In this document: positions 1 through 9,381 of the stretch, in pieces
How the letters are laid out: every line of letters begins with the position of its first letter
Numbering within the stretch: the stretch's first letter is position 1
NCBI RefSeq assembly: GCF_016905005.1
Contig: NZ_JADIKC010000003.1
Location: 434,001 to 498,000 of the forward strand
DNA: 64,000 nucleotides
Direction: 5' to 3'
DNA from: Dyella kyungheensis
GTDB taxonomy: Bacteria > Pseudomonadota > Gammaproteobacteria > Xanthomonadales > Rhodanobacteraceae
Notes under the pieces: generated by a model
The model's input: the letters and a program-made list of their open reading frames with translations, nothing else
What the model was told of the DNA's origin: nothing
The model's database searches: none
Translations under genes and position numbers: made by a program

Positions 1-602
1 ACGATTTCGCCGGCAAACGCGCCGTTCGCCTGCGCAGCCTTGGCGCGATCGACCGATTCCTTCGAATAGGTGTCCTGCGCCTCGCGGGTGAAGTGGTACT
101 TGTCCGCGCACAGTTCGCCGAACACGCCCATGGCCTTGCCATCGTACGGGTTGGTCAGGCCGTCCCACGCCATGTGGTCGACCAGCGTGCCGTCGCCATA
201 GCGGATGCCCGAACGTGCATTGACCATGTGCGGGGCGTTGGTCATCGATTCCATGCCGCCGGCGACGATCACCGAGGCCGAGCCGGCCTTGATCAGGTCA
301 TGGCCCAGCATGATGGCCTTCATGCCCGAACCGCAGACCTTGTTGACCGTGGTGCAGCCCGCGGCCACCGGCAAGCCGGCGGCCAGCGATGCCTGGCGGG
401 CGGGCGCCTGGCCGAGGTTGGCCGGCAGCACGCAGCCCATGATCACTTCGCTCACATCGGTGGCAGCCAGTCCGGACTGCTCCAGCGCGGCACGAATGGC
501 GGTGGCACCCAGCGTGGGGGTGGGAACGCCGGTGAACTGGCCGAGGAAGGAGCCGATGGCAGTGCGCTTGGCACCGACGATGACAACGCTGACGTCCGAC
601 AT
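1..602 (-). CDS. Acetyl-CoA C-acetyltransferase (thiolase), C-terminus beyond window edge
   Basis: Condenses two acetyl-CoA or thiolyses acetoacetyl-CoA, or a related beta-ketoacyl-CoA, in the cytoplasm. About 200 N-terminal residues are visible, beginning MSDVSVVIVGAKRT; the rest (families are about 390 residues) lies left of base 1. The acyl-accepting cysteine is Cys90 in NKVCGSGMKA, the thiolase signature, and GGMESMTNAPH follows, as in AtoB/PhaA enzymes. The start is the ATG at 602, consistent with the usual thiolase N-terminus. It is divergent from the autotransporter at 819. The isovaleryl-CoA and leucine dehydrogenases nearby suggest a role in acyl-CoA or branched-chain catabolism, but a PHB role cannot be excluded from this half. 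Family confidence is high; the exact substrate is open. Confidence 0.93.
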   Translation of the reverse strand, partial: MSDVSVVIVGAKRTAIGSFLGQFTGVPTPTLGATAIRAALEQSGLAATDVSEVIMGCVLPANLGQAPARQASLAAGLPVAAGCTTVNKVCGSGMKAIMLGHDLIKAGSASVIVAGGMESMTNAPHMVNARSGIRYGDGTLVDHMAWDGLTNPYDGKAMGVFGELCADKYHFTREAQDTYSKESVDRAKAAQANGAFAGEI

Positions 603-818
603 GGAGATCTCCGCAAATACTTATGGGCGAGGCCCGGGTTAGCTTTTCAATTATCGCAGCCCCCCATCGGCCGGGGCAAACCGGGCGGAATTACGATGCT
701 TACGGGGCTTTGGCGGCAATTAGTTGCGATTTCGTTGTGCAAAGATGGTGGCGCGCGGGAGAACTTCCAGGGGCGCGCATCACAACTTAGGGACGATCGT
801 GAGCGAGGGCGGGGGCTT

Positions 819-3641
819 ATGAGTATGGGGATGCAACCTTTGCAGCATCGGCGCGGTGCCGTGCTGGTATGGCTGGCTTTGGGTCTGAGCGCATGCGGTG
901 GCGGCGGTGGCGGTGGCAACACCCGGCCGACGCAACCTCCGCCGCCATCGACGCCGCCACCGCCCTCGTCCTCCACGGTGCCGCAGCCGCCCATCGATGC
1001 CCAGCTCAATCTCACCAACACCTATGCCGCGCACACCGCCGGCTACACCGGTGCGGGCGTCACCATCGGCATCGTCGATACCGGCGTCACTTCCACTCAT
1101 CCGGCGCTCACGGGCCGGGTGGTGAAGGAACTGACCTACGTCAATCCGTCCACCAACAATCTCAATGTCGACGACGTCAACGGCCACGGCACCTACGTGG
1201 CGGAAATCGCCGCAGGCAAGCCGTTCGGGAAGTTCGCGGGCGGCATCGCCACCGGCGCCAATATCGTGTCGGCGCGCATCATCAGCGACAGCGCGCCCGA
1301 CGACAACGGCTCCGCGCCGCCGTCCCCGGTGACCGCGTCCGATGCGGTGCCGCTGGGACAGGTCAACGCGGATCTCATCGGCAACAACGTCAAGGTGATG
1401 AACAACTCCTGGGGCGGCATCAGCTGGAACAGCAGCGACACCGCCACCACCAAGGGTTTCCACGACGCCTATAGCCCCTTCATCAACGGCTGGGGCGGGC
1501 TGGTGGTGTTTGCCGCGGGCAACGATTCGCAGGCCAATCCCAGCACCATCGCCGCACTGCCCAGTCTTGCGCCCGATCTGCAGAAGGGCTGGCTGACCGT
1601 GGTGGCCACCAACAGCAACAACCCCAGCCAGTTGGAGAGTTATTCCAACCAGTGCGGCATCGCCATAAATTATTGCCTGGCGGCGCCCGGCGACGTGATC
1701 GTGAGCGGCAAGAGCGATACCAGCACCGCCAACGAAACGTACTGGATCGTCGAGGGCACCTCGCTCTCGGCGCCGCAGGTGTCCGGTGCAGCGGCGCTGG
1801 TGTGGCAGGCCTATCCGTATTTCAGCAACGATCTGGTGCGCCAGACGCTGCTGGGTACGGCCGACCCGCTGGGCGGTTCGCAGCCCAATCCCACCTTCGG
1901 CTATGGCGAACTGGATGTCGGCAAGGCGGTCAATGGACCGCAGCAATTCAACTGGGGCGACGTCACGGTCAGCTTCAGCGGCAGCTCCAACTGGAACAAC
2001 CCCATTTCCGGCGCCGGCGGCCTGATCAAGCAGGGCACCGGCACGTTGACGCTGACCCAGCCGTCGAGCTTCACCGGCTTGACCCAGGTGCAGGGCGGCA
2101 TGCTGGTGGCCAAGTCGCTGGCATCGAGCGTGAGCATCGGCGCGCAGGGCGTGTTGAGTGGTACGCCCGCGATCGGCGGCTCGGTGACCAACGCCGGCGT
2201 GCTGGCGGTGGGCAGTTCCGATGTCACCATCGGCGGCAATTACACGCAGCAAGGTGCGGGTCGACTCGCCGTGTCGCTGGGATCGGCATTGCGCGTCACC
2301 GGCACGGCGGCGCTCAACGGAGGCGACCTCTACGTCACCGGCATCAATCAGGGCTATACGGCCAATGCGCATACCGATGTGCTGACCGCCAATGCCGGAC
2401 TCTCCGGCACGTTCTCCTCGCTCAACCCGGCCACCGGTGTGCTGCTGAGCGCGACGTTCGGTTACAGCAGTACCGAGGCCTGGTTGAACGTGAGCCAGGT
2501 GCAGGCCACGGCCGTGACCGGCATGACCTACACGCCGGCATCGTTCGGCGCGGCCCAGCGCATCGATGGTGCGTTCAACCAGATCAACACGCAGGTCGGT
2601 TCCGGCACGACGGTGACAGGCGGCCCGTTGCCTACCTCGTTCATCAACGGCGCGGCGAGCCTGCAGCAGACCGCCACGGTGAGCGCGTTGCAGCAGTCCC
2701 TGAGTTCGCTGTCGGGGCAGCTGCACGCCGCCAGCGCCGCCATGACGTTCGATGCGATGGACGCCGGCACGCGTGCGCTGTCCAAGCGCTTCGACCAACT
2801 GGGCGACGTCTACAGCACCGGCGGGTGGACGCAGACGCTCGGCAGCTACGGCAGCATGAACCGTAGCGGCTACGACAGCGTGGGCTACGACCTCAACGGC
2901 TGGATGGTGGGCCAGGATCGCCGCCTGGGCAGCAACGGCGTGCTTGGTTTCGCGGTCAGCCAGAGCCAGGACCTGGGACGCCTCGACGAATTCGCCGACC
3001 AAGGGCACAGCCGCTCGGTGGAAGGCATGCTCTACGGCGGCTTTGTGCAGAATCAGTGGTATGCGATGGGCCGCCTGGGCGTGGGCTCGTACCGCGAGGA
3101 CATGCGCCGCCACCTGGAACTGGGCAGCGATATGGAAAGCGTGGCCAGCGATACCAACGGCAGCTACAACATCGCCTATGGCGAAAGCGGTTACCGCATG
3201 GAGTTCGGTGGCGTGAACGTCACGCCTTATCTGAACCTGCAGTACGCGAACATCCGTACCGATGGATTCGATGAACTGGGTGGCGCCGGTTTTGGATTGA
3301 AGGCCGACGGGCAGAACATCGAGCGCTGGCAGGGCGGCGCTGGCTTGCGTGCGGGACGCGACTGGTCGTTCTCGGGAGGCAGCCGCCTGAGCTTGCAGGC
3401 GCATCTGCTATGGCAACGCGCCTTCAGCATGCGCGGCGATGTGCTGGATGCCAGCTTCGCGGTACTCAACCAGTGGGCGCCGGTGGGCGGCATCGGCTTG
3501 TCGCGCTATGGCGGCGAGGCGGGCGTGAGCCTGGACTGGACGATTTCGCGCCGTTCGAGTCTGTCGTTTGGGATGGATCAGTACGTGGCTGAGCGGGAGC
3601 ACGGGCAGATGGATACGTTGGCCTATCGGCTGTCGTTCTGA
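819..3641 (+). CDS. Autotransporter serine protease: lipobox, subtilisin (S8) passenger, C-terminal beta-barrel
   Basis: 940 residues. A positively charged start and hydrophobic segment end in LSAC (Cys26), a lipobox, followed by seven glycines and a proline-rich spacer. The subtilisin triad is visible: Asp87 (IVDTG), His123 (NGHGTY) and Ser315 (GTSLSAPQ). After it come Gly/Ser/Thr-rich passenger-associated repeats (about 380-540, GGLIKQGTGTLTL) and a barrel of about 270 residues ending in aromatic YRLSF. Autotransporters of this kind (NalP of Neisseria is the well-known lipidated subtilase) are exported by Sec, insert in the outer membrane and expose or release the protease. The ATG at 819 was chosen because it gives a short lipoprotein signal behind GAGGGCGGGGG; the upstream in-frame extension is only the complement of the thiolase gene. 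Confidence 0.93.
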   Translation: MSMGMQPLQHRRGAVLVWLALGLSACGGGGGGGNTRPTQPPPPSTPPPPSSSTVPQPPIDAQLNLTNTYAAHTAGYTGAGVTIGIVDTGVTSTHPALTGRVVKELTYVNPSTNNLNVDDVNGHGTYVAEIAAGKPFGKFAGGIATGANIVSARIISDSAPDDNGSAPPSPVTASDAVPLGQVNADLIGNNVKVMNNSWGGISWNSSDTATTKGFHDAYSPFINGWGGLVVFAAGNDSQANPSTIAALPSLAPDLQKGWLTVVATNSNNPSQLESYSNQCGIAINYCLAAPGDVIVSGKSDTSTANETYWIVEGTSLSAPQVSGAAALVWQAYPYFSNDLVRQTLLGTADPLGGSQPNPTFGYGELDVGKAVNGPQQFNWGDVTVSFSGSSNWNNPISGAGGLIKQGTGTLTLTQPSSFTGLTQVQGGMLVAKSLASSVSIGAQGVLSGTPAIGGSVTNAGVLAVGSSDVTIGGNYTQQGAGRLAVSLGSALRVTGTAALNGGDLYVTGINQGYTANAHTDVLTANAGLSGTFSSLNPATGVLLSATFGYSSTEAWLNVSQVQATAVTGMTYTPASFGAAQRIDGAFNQINTQVGSGTTVTGGPLPTSFINGAASLQQTATVSALQQSLSSLSGQLHAASAAMTFDAMDAGTRALSKRFDQLGDVYSTGGWTQTLGSYGSMNRSGYDSVGYDLNGWMVGQDRRLGSNGVLGFAVSQSQDLGRLDEFADQGHSRSVEGMLYGGFVQNQWYAMGRLGVGSYREDMRRHLELGSDMESVASDTNGSYNIAYGESGYRMEFGGVNVTPYLNLQYANIRTDGFDELGGAGFGLKADGQNIERWQGGAGLRAGRDWSFSGGSRLSLQAHLLWQRAFSMRGDVLDASFAVLNQWAPVGGIGLSRYGGEAGVSLDWTISRRSSLSFGMDQYVAEREHGQMDTLAYRLSF

Positions 3642-3935
3642 GTGTGCCTTTGCTAGCTCGTCATCCCGGCGTTTAAAGCCGAGGCTCGCTTCGCATGGGA
3701 GGTCCTGGCTCGTTACCCGGCGCGCGCTTTTCTGTGGGAGCGCACTTGTGCGCGACTGCGGAGCTGGGATGTATGGCTCGGTCGGCTTGTCGCGCACAAG
3801 TGCGTTCCCACAGGAGCCCGTCTGCTCCCATGCACGCCACTTCTCCCTCTCCCCGCCGGGGAGATGGTTGGGGTGAGGGGCCGATCTTGCGAACGGGTTA
3901 GAAGTGCGTGGTCGCTTCTTGGAAGGCGCGAGCCA
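3642..3935. other. Intergenic region between convergent genes, filled with short repeats
   Basis: No gene is supported here. It carries the REP-like doublet at 3733-3812 and a GC hairpin CTCCCC-GCC-GGGGAG at 3849-3863, within a CCCTCTCCCC...GGGGTGAGGGG element of a type common between genes in Xanthomonadales. The hairpin could terminate either flanking gene, but it has no T-run. Confidence 0.6.
3733..3812. repeat. REP-like inverted doublet, family 1, copy 1
   Basis: Two 24-base arms face each other: TGTGGGAGCGCACTTG... at 3733-3756, and its reverse complement at 3789-3812 with one mismatch (T at 3805). The same arms recur at 7360 and 16457. Inverted doublets of this size are the REPIN arrangement spread by RAYT transposases; none is encoded in the window. 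Confidence 0.85.
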
Positions 3936-5111
3936 TCACGCCTTGCCGTGAAACAACTCACGCCCGATCAGCATGCGCCGGATTTCGTTCGTGCCGGCGC
4001 CGATCTCGTACAGCTTCGCATCGCGCAACAGACGGCCCGCGGGAAACTCATTGATATAGCCGTTGCCGCCCAGCGTCTGAATCGCTTCCAGCGCGACCTT
4101 CACCGCGTTCTGCGAAGCATTGAGCAGGCACGCGGCAGGGTCGATGCGGGACTTCACGTTGTTGTCGAACTGCTGCGCGACCATATAGGCGAAGCCGCGC
4201 GAGCTCTGCAGCGCGGTGTACATGTCGGCGATCTTCGCCTGCATCACGCCGAACGTGCCGATGGGGGCGTTGAACTGCTTGCGTTCGCGCACATAGGGCA
4301 GCGAGATGTCCAGCGCGGCCTGCATCAGGCCGATGGGGCCGCCCGACAGCACCAGGCGTTCGGTGTCGAGGCCGCTCATCAGCACGCGCACGCCTTCGTT
4401 GACCTCGCCGACGATGTTCTCCTCGGGGATCTCGCAATCCTCGAACACCAGTTCGCAGGTGTTGGAGCCGCGCATGCCGAGCTTGTCCAGCTTCTGCGCC
4501 GTGCTGAAACCCTTCATGCCTTTTTCGACGATGAAGGCGGTCATGCAGCGGCTGCCTGCAGGACGTGGCGCGGTGCGCATGTAGACCAGCAGTACGTCGG
4601 CATCCGGGCCGTTGGTGATCCACATCTTGGAGCCGTTGGCGACCCATACGTCGCCTTTCTTCTCCGCCTTGCAGGTCATCGAGCCGACCACGTCCGAACC
4701 GGCACCCGGCTCGCTCATCGCCAGCGCGCCGACGTATTCGCCCGAACACAGCTTGGGAATGTACTTGCGGCGCTGCGCTTCGTTGCCGTTGTGGAAGATG
4801 TTCTGCACGCACAGGTTGGAATGCGCGCCATAGGAAAGGCCGACCGAACCGGAGGCGCGCGAAATCTCCTCCATCGCCACCAGGTGCGCGAGGAAGCCCA
4901 GGCTGCTGCCGCCGTATTCCTCGGGGATGGTGATGCCGAGCAGGCCCATCTCGCCGAACTTGCGCCACAGGTCGGCCGGGAAAAGGTTTTCGCGGTCGAT
5001 GTGGTCAGCGCGAGGAGCGATCTCTTTTTCGGCGAACGCGTGCACGCTGTCGCGCAACAGATCGATCTCTTCACCCAGTGGGAACGGACGCATGCCTTGA
5101 AACTCCACCAT
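3936..5111 (-). CDS. ivd: Isovaleryl-CoA dehydrogenase
   Basis: 391 residues. FAD-dependent oxidation of isovaleryl-CoA to 3-methylcrotonyl-CoA in leucine degradation, with electrons passed to ETF. The acyl-CoA dehydrogenase fold is clear ([18 protein letters not shown]). Two features point to this subfamily: [15 protein letters not shown], and the catalytic Glu placed in [12 protein letters not shown], while the position where medium-chain enzymes carry Glu reads [11 protein letters not shown]. The start could be the GTG at 5114 or ATG at 5111; ATG is preferred. The FUSC gene lies 66 bases upstream in the same direction, and leucine dehydrogenase lies further upstream, so the first steps of leucine catabolism are neighbours. 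The carboxylase that would follow is not in the window. Confidence 0.94.
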   Translation of the reverse strand: MVEFQGMRPFPLGEEIDLLRDSVHAFAEKEIAPRADHIDRENLFPADLWRKFGEMGLLGITIPEEYGGSSLGFLAHLVAMEEISRASGSVGLSYGAHSNLCVQNIFHNGNEAQRRKYIPKLCSGEYVGALAMSEPGAGSDVVGSMTCKAEKKGDVWVANGSKMWITNGPDADVLLVYMRTAPRPAGSRCMTAFIVEKGMKGFSTAQKLDKLGMRGSNTCELVFEDCEIPEENIVGEVNEGVRVLMSGLDTERLVLSGGPIGLMQAALDISLPYVRERKQFNAPIGTFGVMQAKIADMYTALQSSRGFAYMVAQQFDNNVKSRIDPAACLLNASQNAVKVALEAIQTLGGNGYINEFPAGRLLRDAKLYEIGAGTNEIRRMLIGRELFHGKA

Positions 5112-5180
5112 CACAGAAGGCCTCTATGGTACTGCGCGGGCCTTAACAAGCCGTTGCGCGACGCACAAGGCCTGCAGCAA

Positions 5181-7328
5181 TCACGACGCGCTCAAGGAGT
5201 TCGCCAGCTCGGCCAGACGGTGGCGTTGGGCAAGGATCTGTGAAAGCTGGCCCAGTGCCAGTCGGGCGGTGTCGTCGTCGGCGCTGGCGGCGAAGGGTTC
5301 CAGCAGCGCGGTGTCCTCGGCGCTGGCCTGCGCGGCGAGGCCATGGGCAAGCGCATCGCCCAGTTGTGCCAGTGCCTCGATGGCCGTGGCGCCCGCACGC
5401 GTCACGGCGTCGCGTGCCTGCGGCGATTCGATGACCTTACGGTTGGCGCCGAGCGCAGAGAGTTGCCCCAACAACGCGTGGGCGGCCGAAAGAAAGCGCA
5501 ACAGCGTTTCGCTGCCGCGCCGATGTTGCCCGGGCTCGCGCAGCATATTGGCGAGTACCGCACTCAGTGCCGCGTTGGCGTTGTGTGCGTTGCGACGAGC
5601 AATGCGATAGTCCAGGTCGTCGCGGCGGCCGCTGGCGTACTGGACGATGATGCGTTCCAGGTAACGCGCGTCGCTGCGCACGGTGTCGGCCAGCACGTCG
5701 TCGAAGCGACGCCCTTGCCAGTCGGGCAGCACGAAGCGCATGGCGAGCGCGGCAATGGCGGCACCGATCAAGGTGTCGAGCAGACGCGGCAACATCACGG
5801 CGTAACCGTTGCTCACCTGGTTGAAACACAGCACCACGAACAGCGTGATGGCCGCGGTGGCGATGCTGTAGCGCCGATGCCGTGCAGCGAAGAACACCAC
5901 GCCCGCGCAGATCATCAGCGGCATCTGCCACGGACCGAACGGCAGCAGCTTGAGCGTGGCCCAGCCGAGCACGAGTCCGGCCACCGTGCCGGCCACGCGT
6001 TGCAGCAGGCGCAGGCGCGTGGCGCCATAACTCGGCTGGCAGACCAGCAGCGTGGTCAGCAGGATCCAGTAACCATGGCCCGGATGCATCGCGTGCACCA
6101 CCGCATAGCCCACCAGCAGCGCACACGACAGGCGCAACGCATGGCGAAAGCGGAACGAACGCGGCGTCAGCTGGAGGCGGATGCGATCCCAGCCGTCGGC
6201 CAGCGACTGCGGGCCGGGGTCCTGCAGCTCGGCTTGGGCGCCACCGCGCCATTCGTGCGGTATCTGGCCCGCCAGTTGCTGCTGGATCGCCGCGATGTTC
6301 CGCACCAAGGCATCGACCGCACGCAGCAGCTCGACGGCTGGCGGATGGGGCTGCGCACGCAAGGCGTCGACGGCGTTAAGGAGGTCGGCCACGCTCGCCT
6401 CGCTGGCGGCATTCGGCGACGGCGTGCTGCGCATGCGCAGCGCATCGGCACGCTGGCGGCAGCTGCGCGCTTCCATGCGCAGGACATGTTCGCAGCGGAA
6501 CAGCACGTCGCTGTGGAACAGCGCGTCGGCCAGTGCATCGTAGGGGTAGTGGGCCGAACTGATGCGTTCGTGGATATCCTGCGCGATGAGGTACAGCTGC
6601 AGTCGCGTGGCGGTGGCTCCGCGCGGGCGGCGGGCGCCGATCCGGTCGACCAGCACCAGCCGCGTGTCGTTGAGCGCTTCCACCACGCGTTCGTTCTGCA
6701 TGGCCAGCGACCACTGCATGGCTTCGCGATCCATCCCGTGCACGGGCGTGAACATCGCCGCCTTGCCTTCCAGGTAATCGGCCAGCGCATCGAACAGCCG
6801 TGCCAGCGACAGGCGCACGGCTTGTTGCGGCGCCAGCACGCTCCATAGCAGCGAGAGCGCCCCATACCAGGCGGCGCCGGCCAGCAGCAGCGAGGGTTGA
6901 TACCACCATGGGCCGGCGTGTGCCTGATCCGCGCCGATCATGCTGTAGACCGCGAGCAGCAGCGTGGCGCCGGCCACCGTCGCGTAGCGCTCGCTGGCCG
7001 CGCCGAGCATCACCAGCGCGAACGTGGACAGCGGCAGCCCGACGGCGAACAGCAGGGGATAGGGAAACAGCCATTGCACCGAGAACGCCGAGATGGCGAA
7101 ACAGGCGAGCGTCAGCAGCAAGGTGGCGAGGCGGTTGCGCCAATGGTCTTCGGTCTCCGCCAGCGCGCAGGCAATCACGCCCAGCAGGGCCGAGACCACG
7201 GCATCGATATGGCCGGTGGCGAAGCACCATGCCACCACGCCCGTCAGCGCGAGAAAAACCCGTATGCATTCGGCATAACGGTCAGAGCCACGCAGGCGGC
7301 GCCATCGGTAGGCAAGGGAAGCAAGCAT
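5181..7328 (-). CDS. FUSC-family inner-membrane protein (YccS/YhfK-like)
   Basis: 715 residues. Two hydrophobic blocks (about residues 15-165 and 390-510), each with several membrane spans, are separated and followed by soluble, alanine-rich helical parts. This is the layout of FUSC/aromatic acid exporter-like proteins (YccS, AaeB relatives). Motifs such as RLSCALLVGYAVVHAMHPGHGYWILLT fit the second FUSC block. Substrates for this family are mostly unknown; efflux of aromatic acids is established only for AaeB. The ATG at 7328 starts MLASLAYRWRR; the longer reading frame upstream is just translation of the REP-like repeat at 7360-7423. It probably has its own promoter. Confidence 0.85.
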   Translation of the reverse strand: MLASLAYRWRRLRGSDRYAECIRVFLALTGVVAWCFATGHIDAVVSALLGVIACALAETEDHWRNRLATLLLTLACFAISAFSVQWLFPYPLLFAVGLPLSTFALVMLGAASERYATVAGATLLLAVYSMIGADQAHAGPWWYQPSLLLAGAAWYGALSLLWSVLAPQQAVRLSLARLFDALADYLEGKAAMFTPVHGMDREAMQWSLAMQNERVVEALNDTRLVLVDRIGARRPRGATATRLQLYLIAQDIHERISSAHYPYDALADALFHSDVLFRCEHVLRMEARSCRQRADALRMRSTPSPNAASEASVADLLNAVDALRAQPHPPAVELLRAVDALVRNIAAIQQQLAGQIPHEWRGGAQAELQDPGPQSLADGWDRIRLQLTPRSFRFRHALRLSCALLVGYAVVHAMHPGHGYWILLTTLLVCQPSYGATRLRLLQRVAGTVAGLVLGWATLKLLPFGPWQMPLMICAGVVFFAARHRRYSIATAAITLFVVLCFNQVSNGYAVMLPRLLDTLIGAAIAALAMRFVLPDWQGRRFDDVLADTVRSDARYLERIIVQYASGRRDDLDYRIARRNAHNANAALSAVLANMLREPGQHRRGSETLLRFLSAAHALLGQLSALGANRKVIESPQARDAVTRAGATAIEALAQLGDALAHGLAAQASAEDTALLEPFAASADDDTARLALGQLSQILAQRHRLAELANSLSAS

Positions 7329-7359
7329 GGTCGAAGCATACGATGCTGCAGGCCTTTTC

Positions 7360-7423
7360 TGTGGGAGCGCACTTGTGCGCGACGGGTTTTCGCGAAGCCG
7401 TCGCGCACAAGTGCGCTCCCACA
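7360..7423. repeat. REP-like inverted doublet, family 1, copy 2
   Basis: Arms at 7360-7383 (TGTGGGAGCGCACTTG...) and 7400-7423 are perfect 24-base reverse complements with a short spacer that is itself partly palindromic. It lies between leucine dehydrogenase and the FUSC gene. Confidence 0.9.
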
Positions 7424-7450
7424 AGGGTGCGGTTGCCTGTGGGGCAACGA

Positions 7451-7477
7451 AAAACGCCGGCACAAGGCCGGCGTTTT
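7451..7477 (-). terminator. Rho-independent terminator of leucine dehydrogenase gene
   Basis: AAAACGCCGG (7451-7460) pairs with CCGGCGTTTT (7468-7477), leaving a 7-base loop. Read on the minus strand the stem ends in TTTTT, 22 bases past the stop codon at 7499. Confidence 0.88.
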
Positions 7478-7498
7478 CATCGAACGTGCTGCGAGTGC

Positions 7499-8602
7499 TT
7501 ACTGACCGCGCATGCGACCGGCGAAGCGCGGGCCGTGGTGGCCCATGCTCGGCAGCTTGATCTTGCCGATCGCTTCGATGCGCTCTTCGGCCAGACGGTC
7601 GGCCGCCTTGTAGGTCGGCACGCCTTCGGTCTTGGAGATTTCGAAGATGCGGCCCAGGTTGTAGTAGATGGTGCGCATCATGCGCATCGCACGCTCGCGG
7701 TTGTAACCGTCGATTTCCAGCGACACGTTCATCACGCCGCCGGCGTTGACGGCATAGTCGGGCGCGTACAGCACGCCGCGACGCTGCAGTTCGTCGCCGA
7801 TGGCGTCGGTGGCCAGCTGGTTGTTGGCCGCGCCGCAGATGATCTTGGCCTTGATGCGGTCGATCGTCTGCTCGTTGAGCGTGCCGCCCAGCGCGCAGGG
7901 CGAGTACACGTCGGCGTCGACGTCGTAGATCTCGTCCAGGCCCACGGCTTCGCAGCCCAGTTCATCGACGCAGCGCTGCACGGCATCCTTGTTGATGTCG
8001 GTGACGAACACCTTGGCGCCCTGTTCGCGCAGCAGCTTGATGAACTCGCTGCCCACGTGGCCGCAGCCCTGCACGGCGTAGCTGTACTTGCCCACGTCTT
8101 CGTTGCCGTGCCTGACCTGCAGCGCGGCCATCAGGCCCTGCAGCGTGCCGAACGCGGTGAACGGCGACGGGTCGCCCGAGCCGCCGTGCACCTGGTGCAC
8201 GCCGGTCACGTATTCGGTTTCACGGAACACGTATTCCATGTCGTTGACGTCGATGCCGACGTCTTCGGCCGTGATGTAGCGGCCATGGAGCGAGTTGACG
8301 AACAGGCCGAACGCGCGGAACAGCGCCTCGGACTTGTCCTTGCTCGGATCGCCGATGATCACCGCCTTGCCACCGCCCAGGTTCAGGCCGGCCACGGCGT
8401 TCTTGTAGGTCATGCCGCGCGACAGGCGCAGCACGTCGTTCACCGCGTCCTGCTCGGTCTTGTACGGCCACATGCGCAGGCCGCCGAGCGCAGGGCCCAG
8501 CACCGTGTTGTGGATCGCGATGATGGCCTTCAGGCCAGCGTCCTTGTTGTGGCAGAAGACGACTTCTTCGTGACCCGTTTTGGCGATGGTTTCAAAAATC
8601 AT
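7499..8602 (-). CDS. ldh: Leucine dehydrogenase (Glu/Leu/Phe/Val dehydrogenase family)
   Basis: 367 residues, the usual length of the octameric leucine/valine dehydrogenases. NAD-dependent oxidative deamination of branched-chain amino acids to 2-oxo acids, or the reverse. The signature GLNLGGGKAVI holds the catalytic lysine; GPALGGLRMWPY precedes it, and the Rossmann motif is VQGCGHVGSEFI. NAAGGVMN-like NAGGVMNVS and CGAANNQL are typical of this branch rather than of glutamate dehydrogenase. The ATG at 8602 (MIFETIAKTGHE) is the family start. With isovaleryl-CoA dehydrogenase nearby, a catabolic role in leucine use is likely. Confidence 0.94.
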   Translation of the reverse strand: MIFETIAKTGHEEVVFCHNKDAGLKAIIAIHNTVLGPALGGLRMWPYKTEQDAVNDVLRLSRGMTYKNAVAGLNLGGGKAVIIGDPSKDKSEALFRAFGLFVNSLHGRYITAEDVGIDVNDMEYVFRETEYVTGVHQVHGGSGDPSPFTAFGTLQGLMAALQVRHGNEDVGKYSYAVQGCGHVGSEFIKLLREQGAKVFVTDINKDAVQRCVDELGCEAVGLDEIYDVDADVYSPCALGGTLNEQTIDRIKAKIICGAANNQLATDAIGDELQRRGVLYAPDYAVNAGGVMNVSLEIDGYNRERAMRMMRTIYYNLGRIFEISKTEGVPTYKAADRLAEERIEAIGKIKLPSMGHHGPRFAGRMRGQ

Positions 8603-8857
8603 TGGAACGGAAACTCCAAGTTGTGTGCCCGGGGACGGCACGCCGGAATGGAGGCGGGAACGGTCCAGCGCGGCCCCGCCAAGGCTGAAAACGCCTGAAA
8701 CTCAAACGCCCCAGCAGGGCTGGGGCGATGAATCGAGTTCCCAATTCTAATACGCGGCGGGGGAACACTGGTGCCGCGGCGCATCAAAGCGTGGCCGTAC
8801 GGCCTTGCGAGCCCACTGGCGACGCCGGCGAAACGGCGTCGCCACGGCGGTTGCGGC

Positions 8858-9217
8858 TTAGCCCTGCGCCCACACGCCGACACTCAGGTGCCAGCCGTCG
8901 CCGCGCTGCACGTAATGCGGGTGCACATAGTGGTAGCCCGGACGTGCCGGCTCCCAATGGCCGTGCATGGCGATGTACTTGCGGCCGTTCCAGTGCCAGT
9001 AGCCGCGGGCCCAGATGTAGCCGGGGCGGGGCGCGGGTTCTTCCTCCACCAGCACGGTCGGCGGCGCCTGCGGGGCAATCACTTCGACGTAGCCGGGCGC
9101 CGGCTGTTCCACCACCACGGGGCGGCGGCGGGGAGCGGGCTGCTCCACCACGCAGCCGGCGGCAAGCAAGGTGACGGCGGCGAGCGCGGCGAGACGAATC
9201 GAGCTGGACATCGACAT
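8858..9217 (-). CDS. Small YXWGXW-type lipoprotein
   Basis: 119 residues. MSMSSSIRLAALAAVTLLAAGC is a lipoprotein signal with lipobox LAAGC. A Pro/Glu/Val-rich linker follows, then two aromatic repeats (GYIWARGYWHWNGRKYIAMHG and the next WxPARPGYHYVHPHY), the YXWGXW repeat found in secreted small proteins of Proteobacteria. The function of the family is not established; attachment to the outer membrane and exposure of the aromatic repeats is inferred. The gene at 9382, also minus strand and upstream, encodes a related protein. Confidence 0.85.
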   Translation of the reverse strand: MSMSSSIRLAALAAVTLLAAGCVVEQPAPRRRPVVVEQPAPGYVEVIAPQAPPTVLVEEEPAPRPGYIWARGYWHWNGRKYIAMHGHWEPARPGYHYVHPHYVQRGDGWHLSVGVWAQG

Positions 9218-9381
9218 GGATGAAGTGGCCTCTATGGAATGAAAGGAAGGTGCGGCGCGGGACAATGCCGCGCATCGCTGTGCGTTACCTTTCCTGCGGT
9301 TCGCAGTATTTTTCTTTGACAGCAAATACTTGCGAGCGGGAAAGGCGGGCGGCATGGCGCCGCCCGCTGAAAGCCCCCGGA

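Noticed and set aside
780-3404. 874-codon open frame on the minus strand opposite the autotransporter
   Set aside because: Its translation is low-complexity (Ala/Arg/His/Gly) without family features; it mirrors the high-GC codon use of the real gene on the plus strand, which has domains and a signal.
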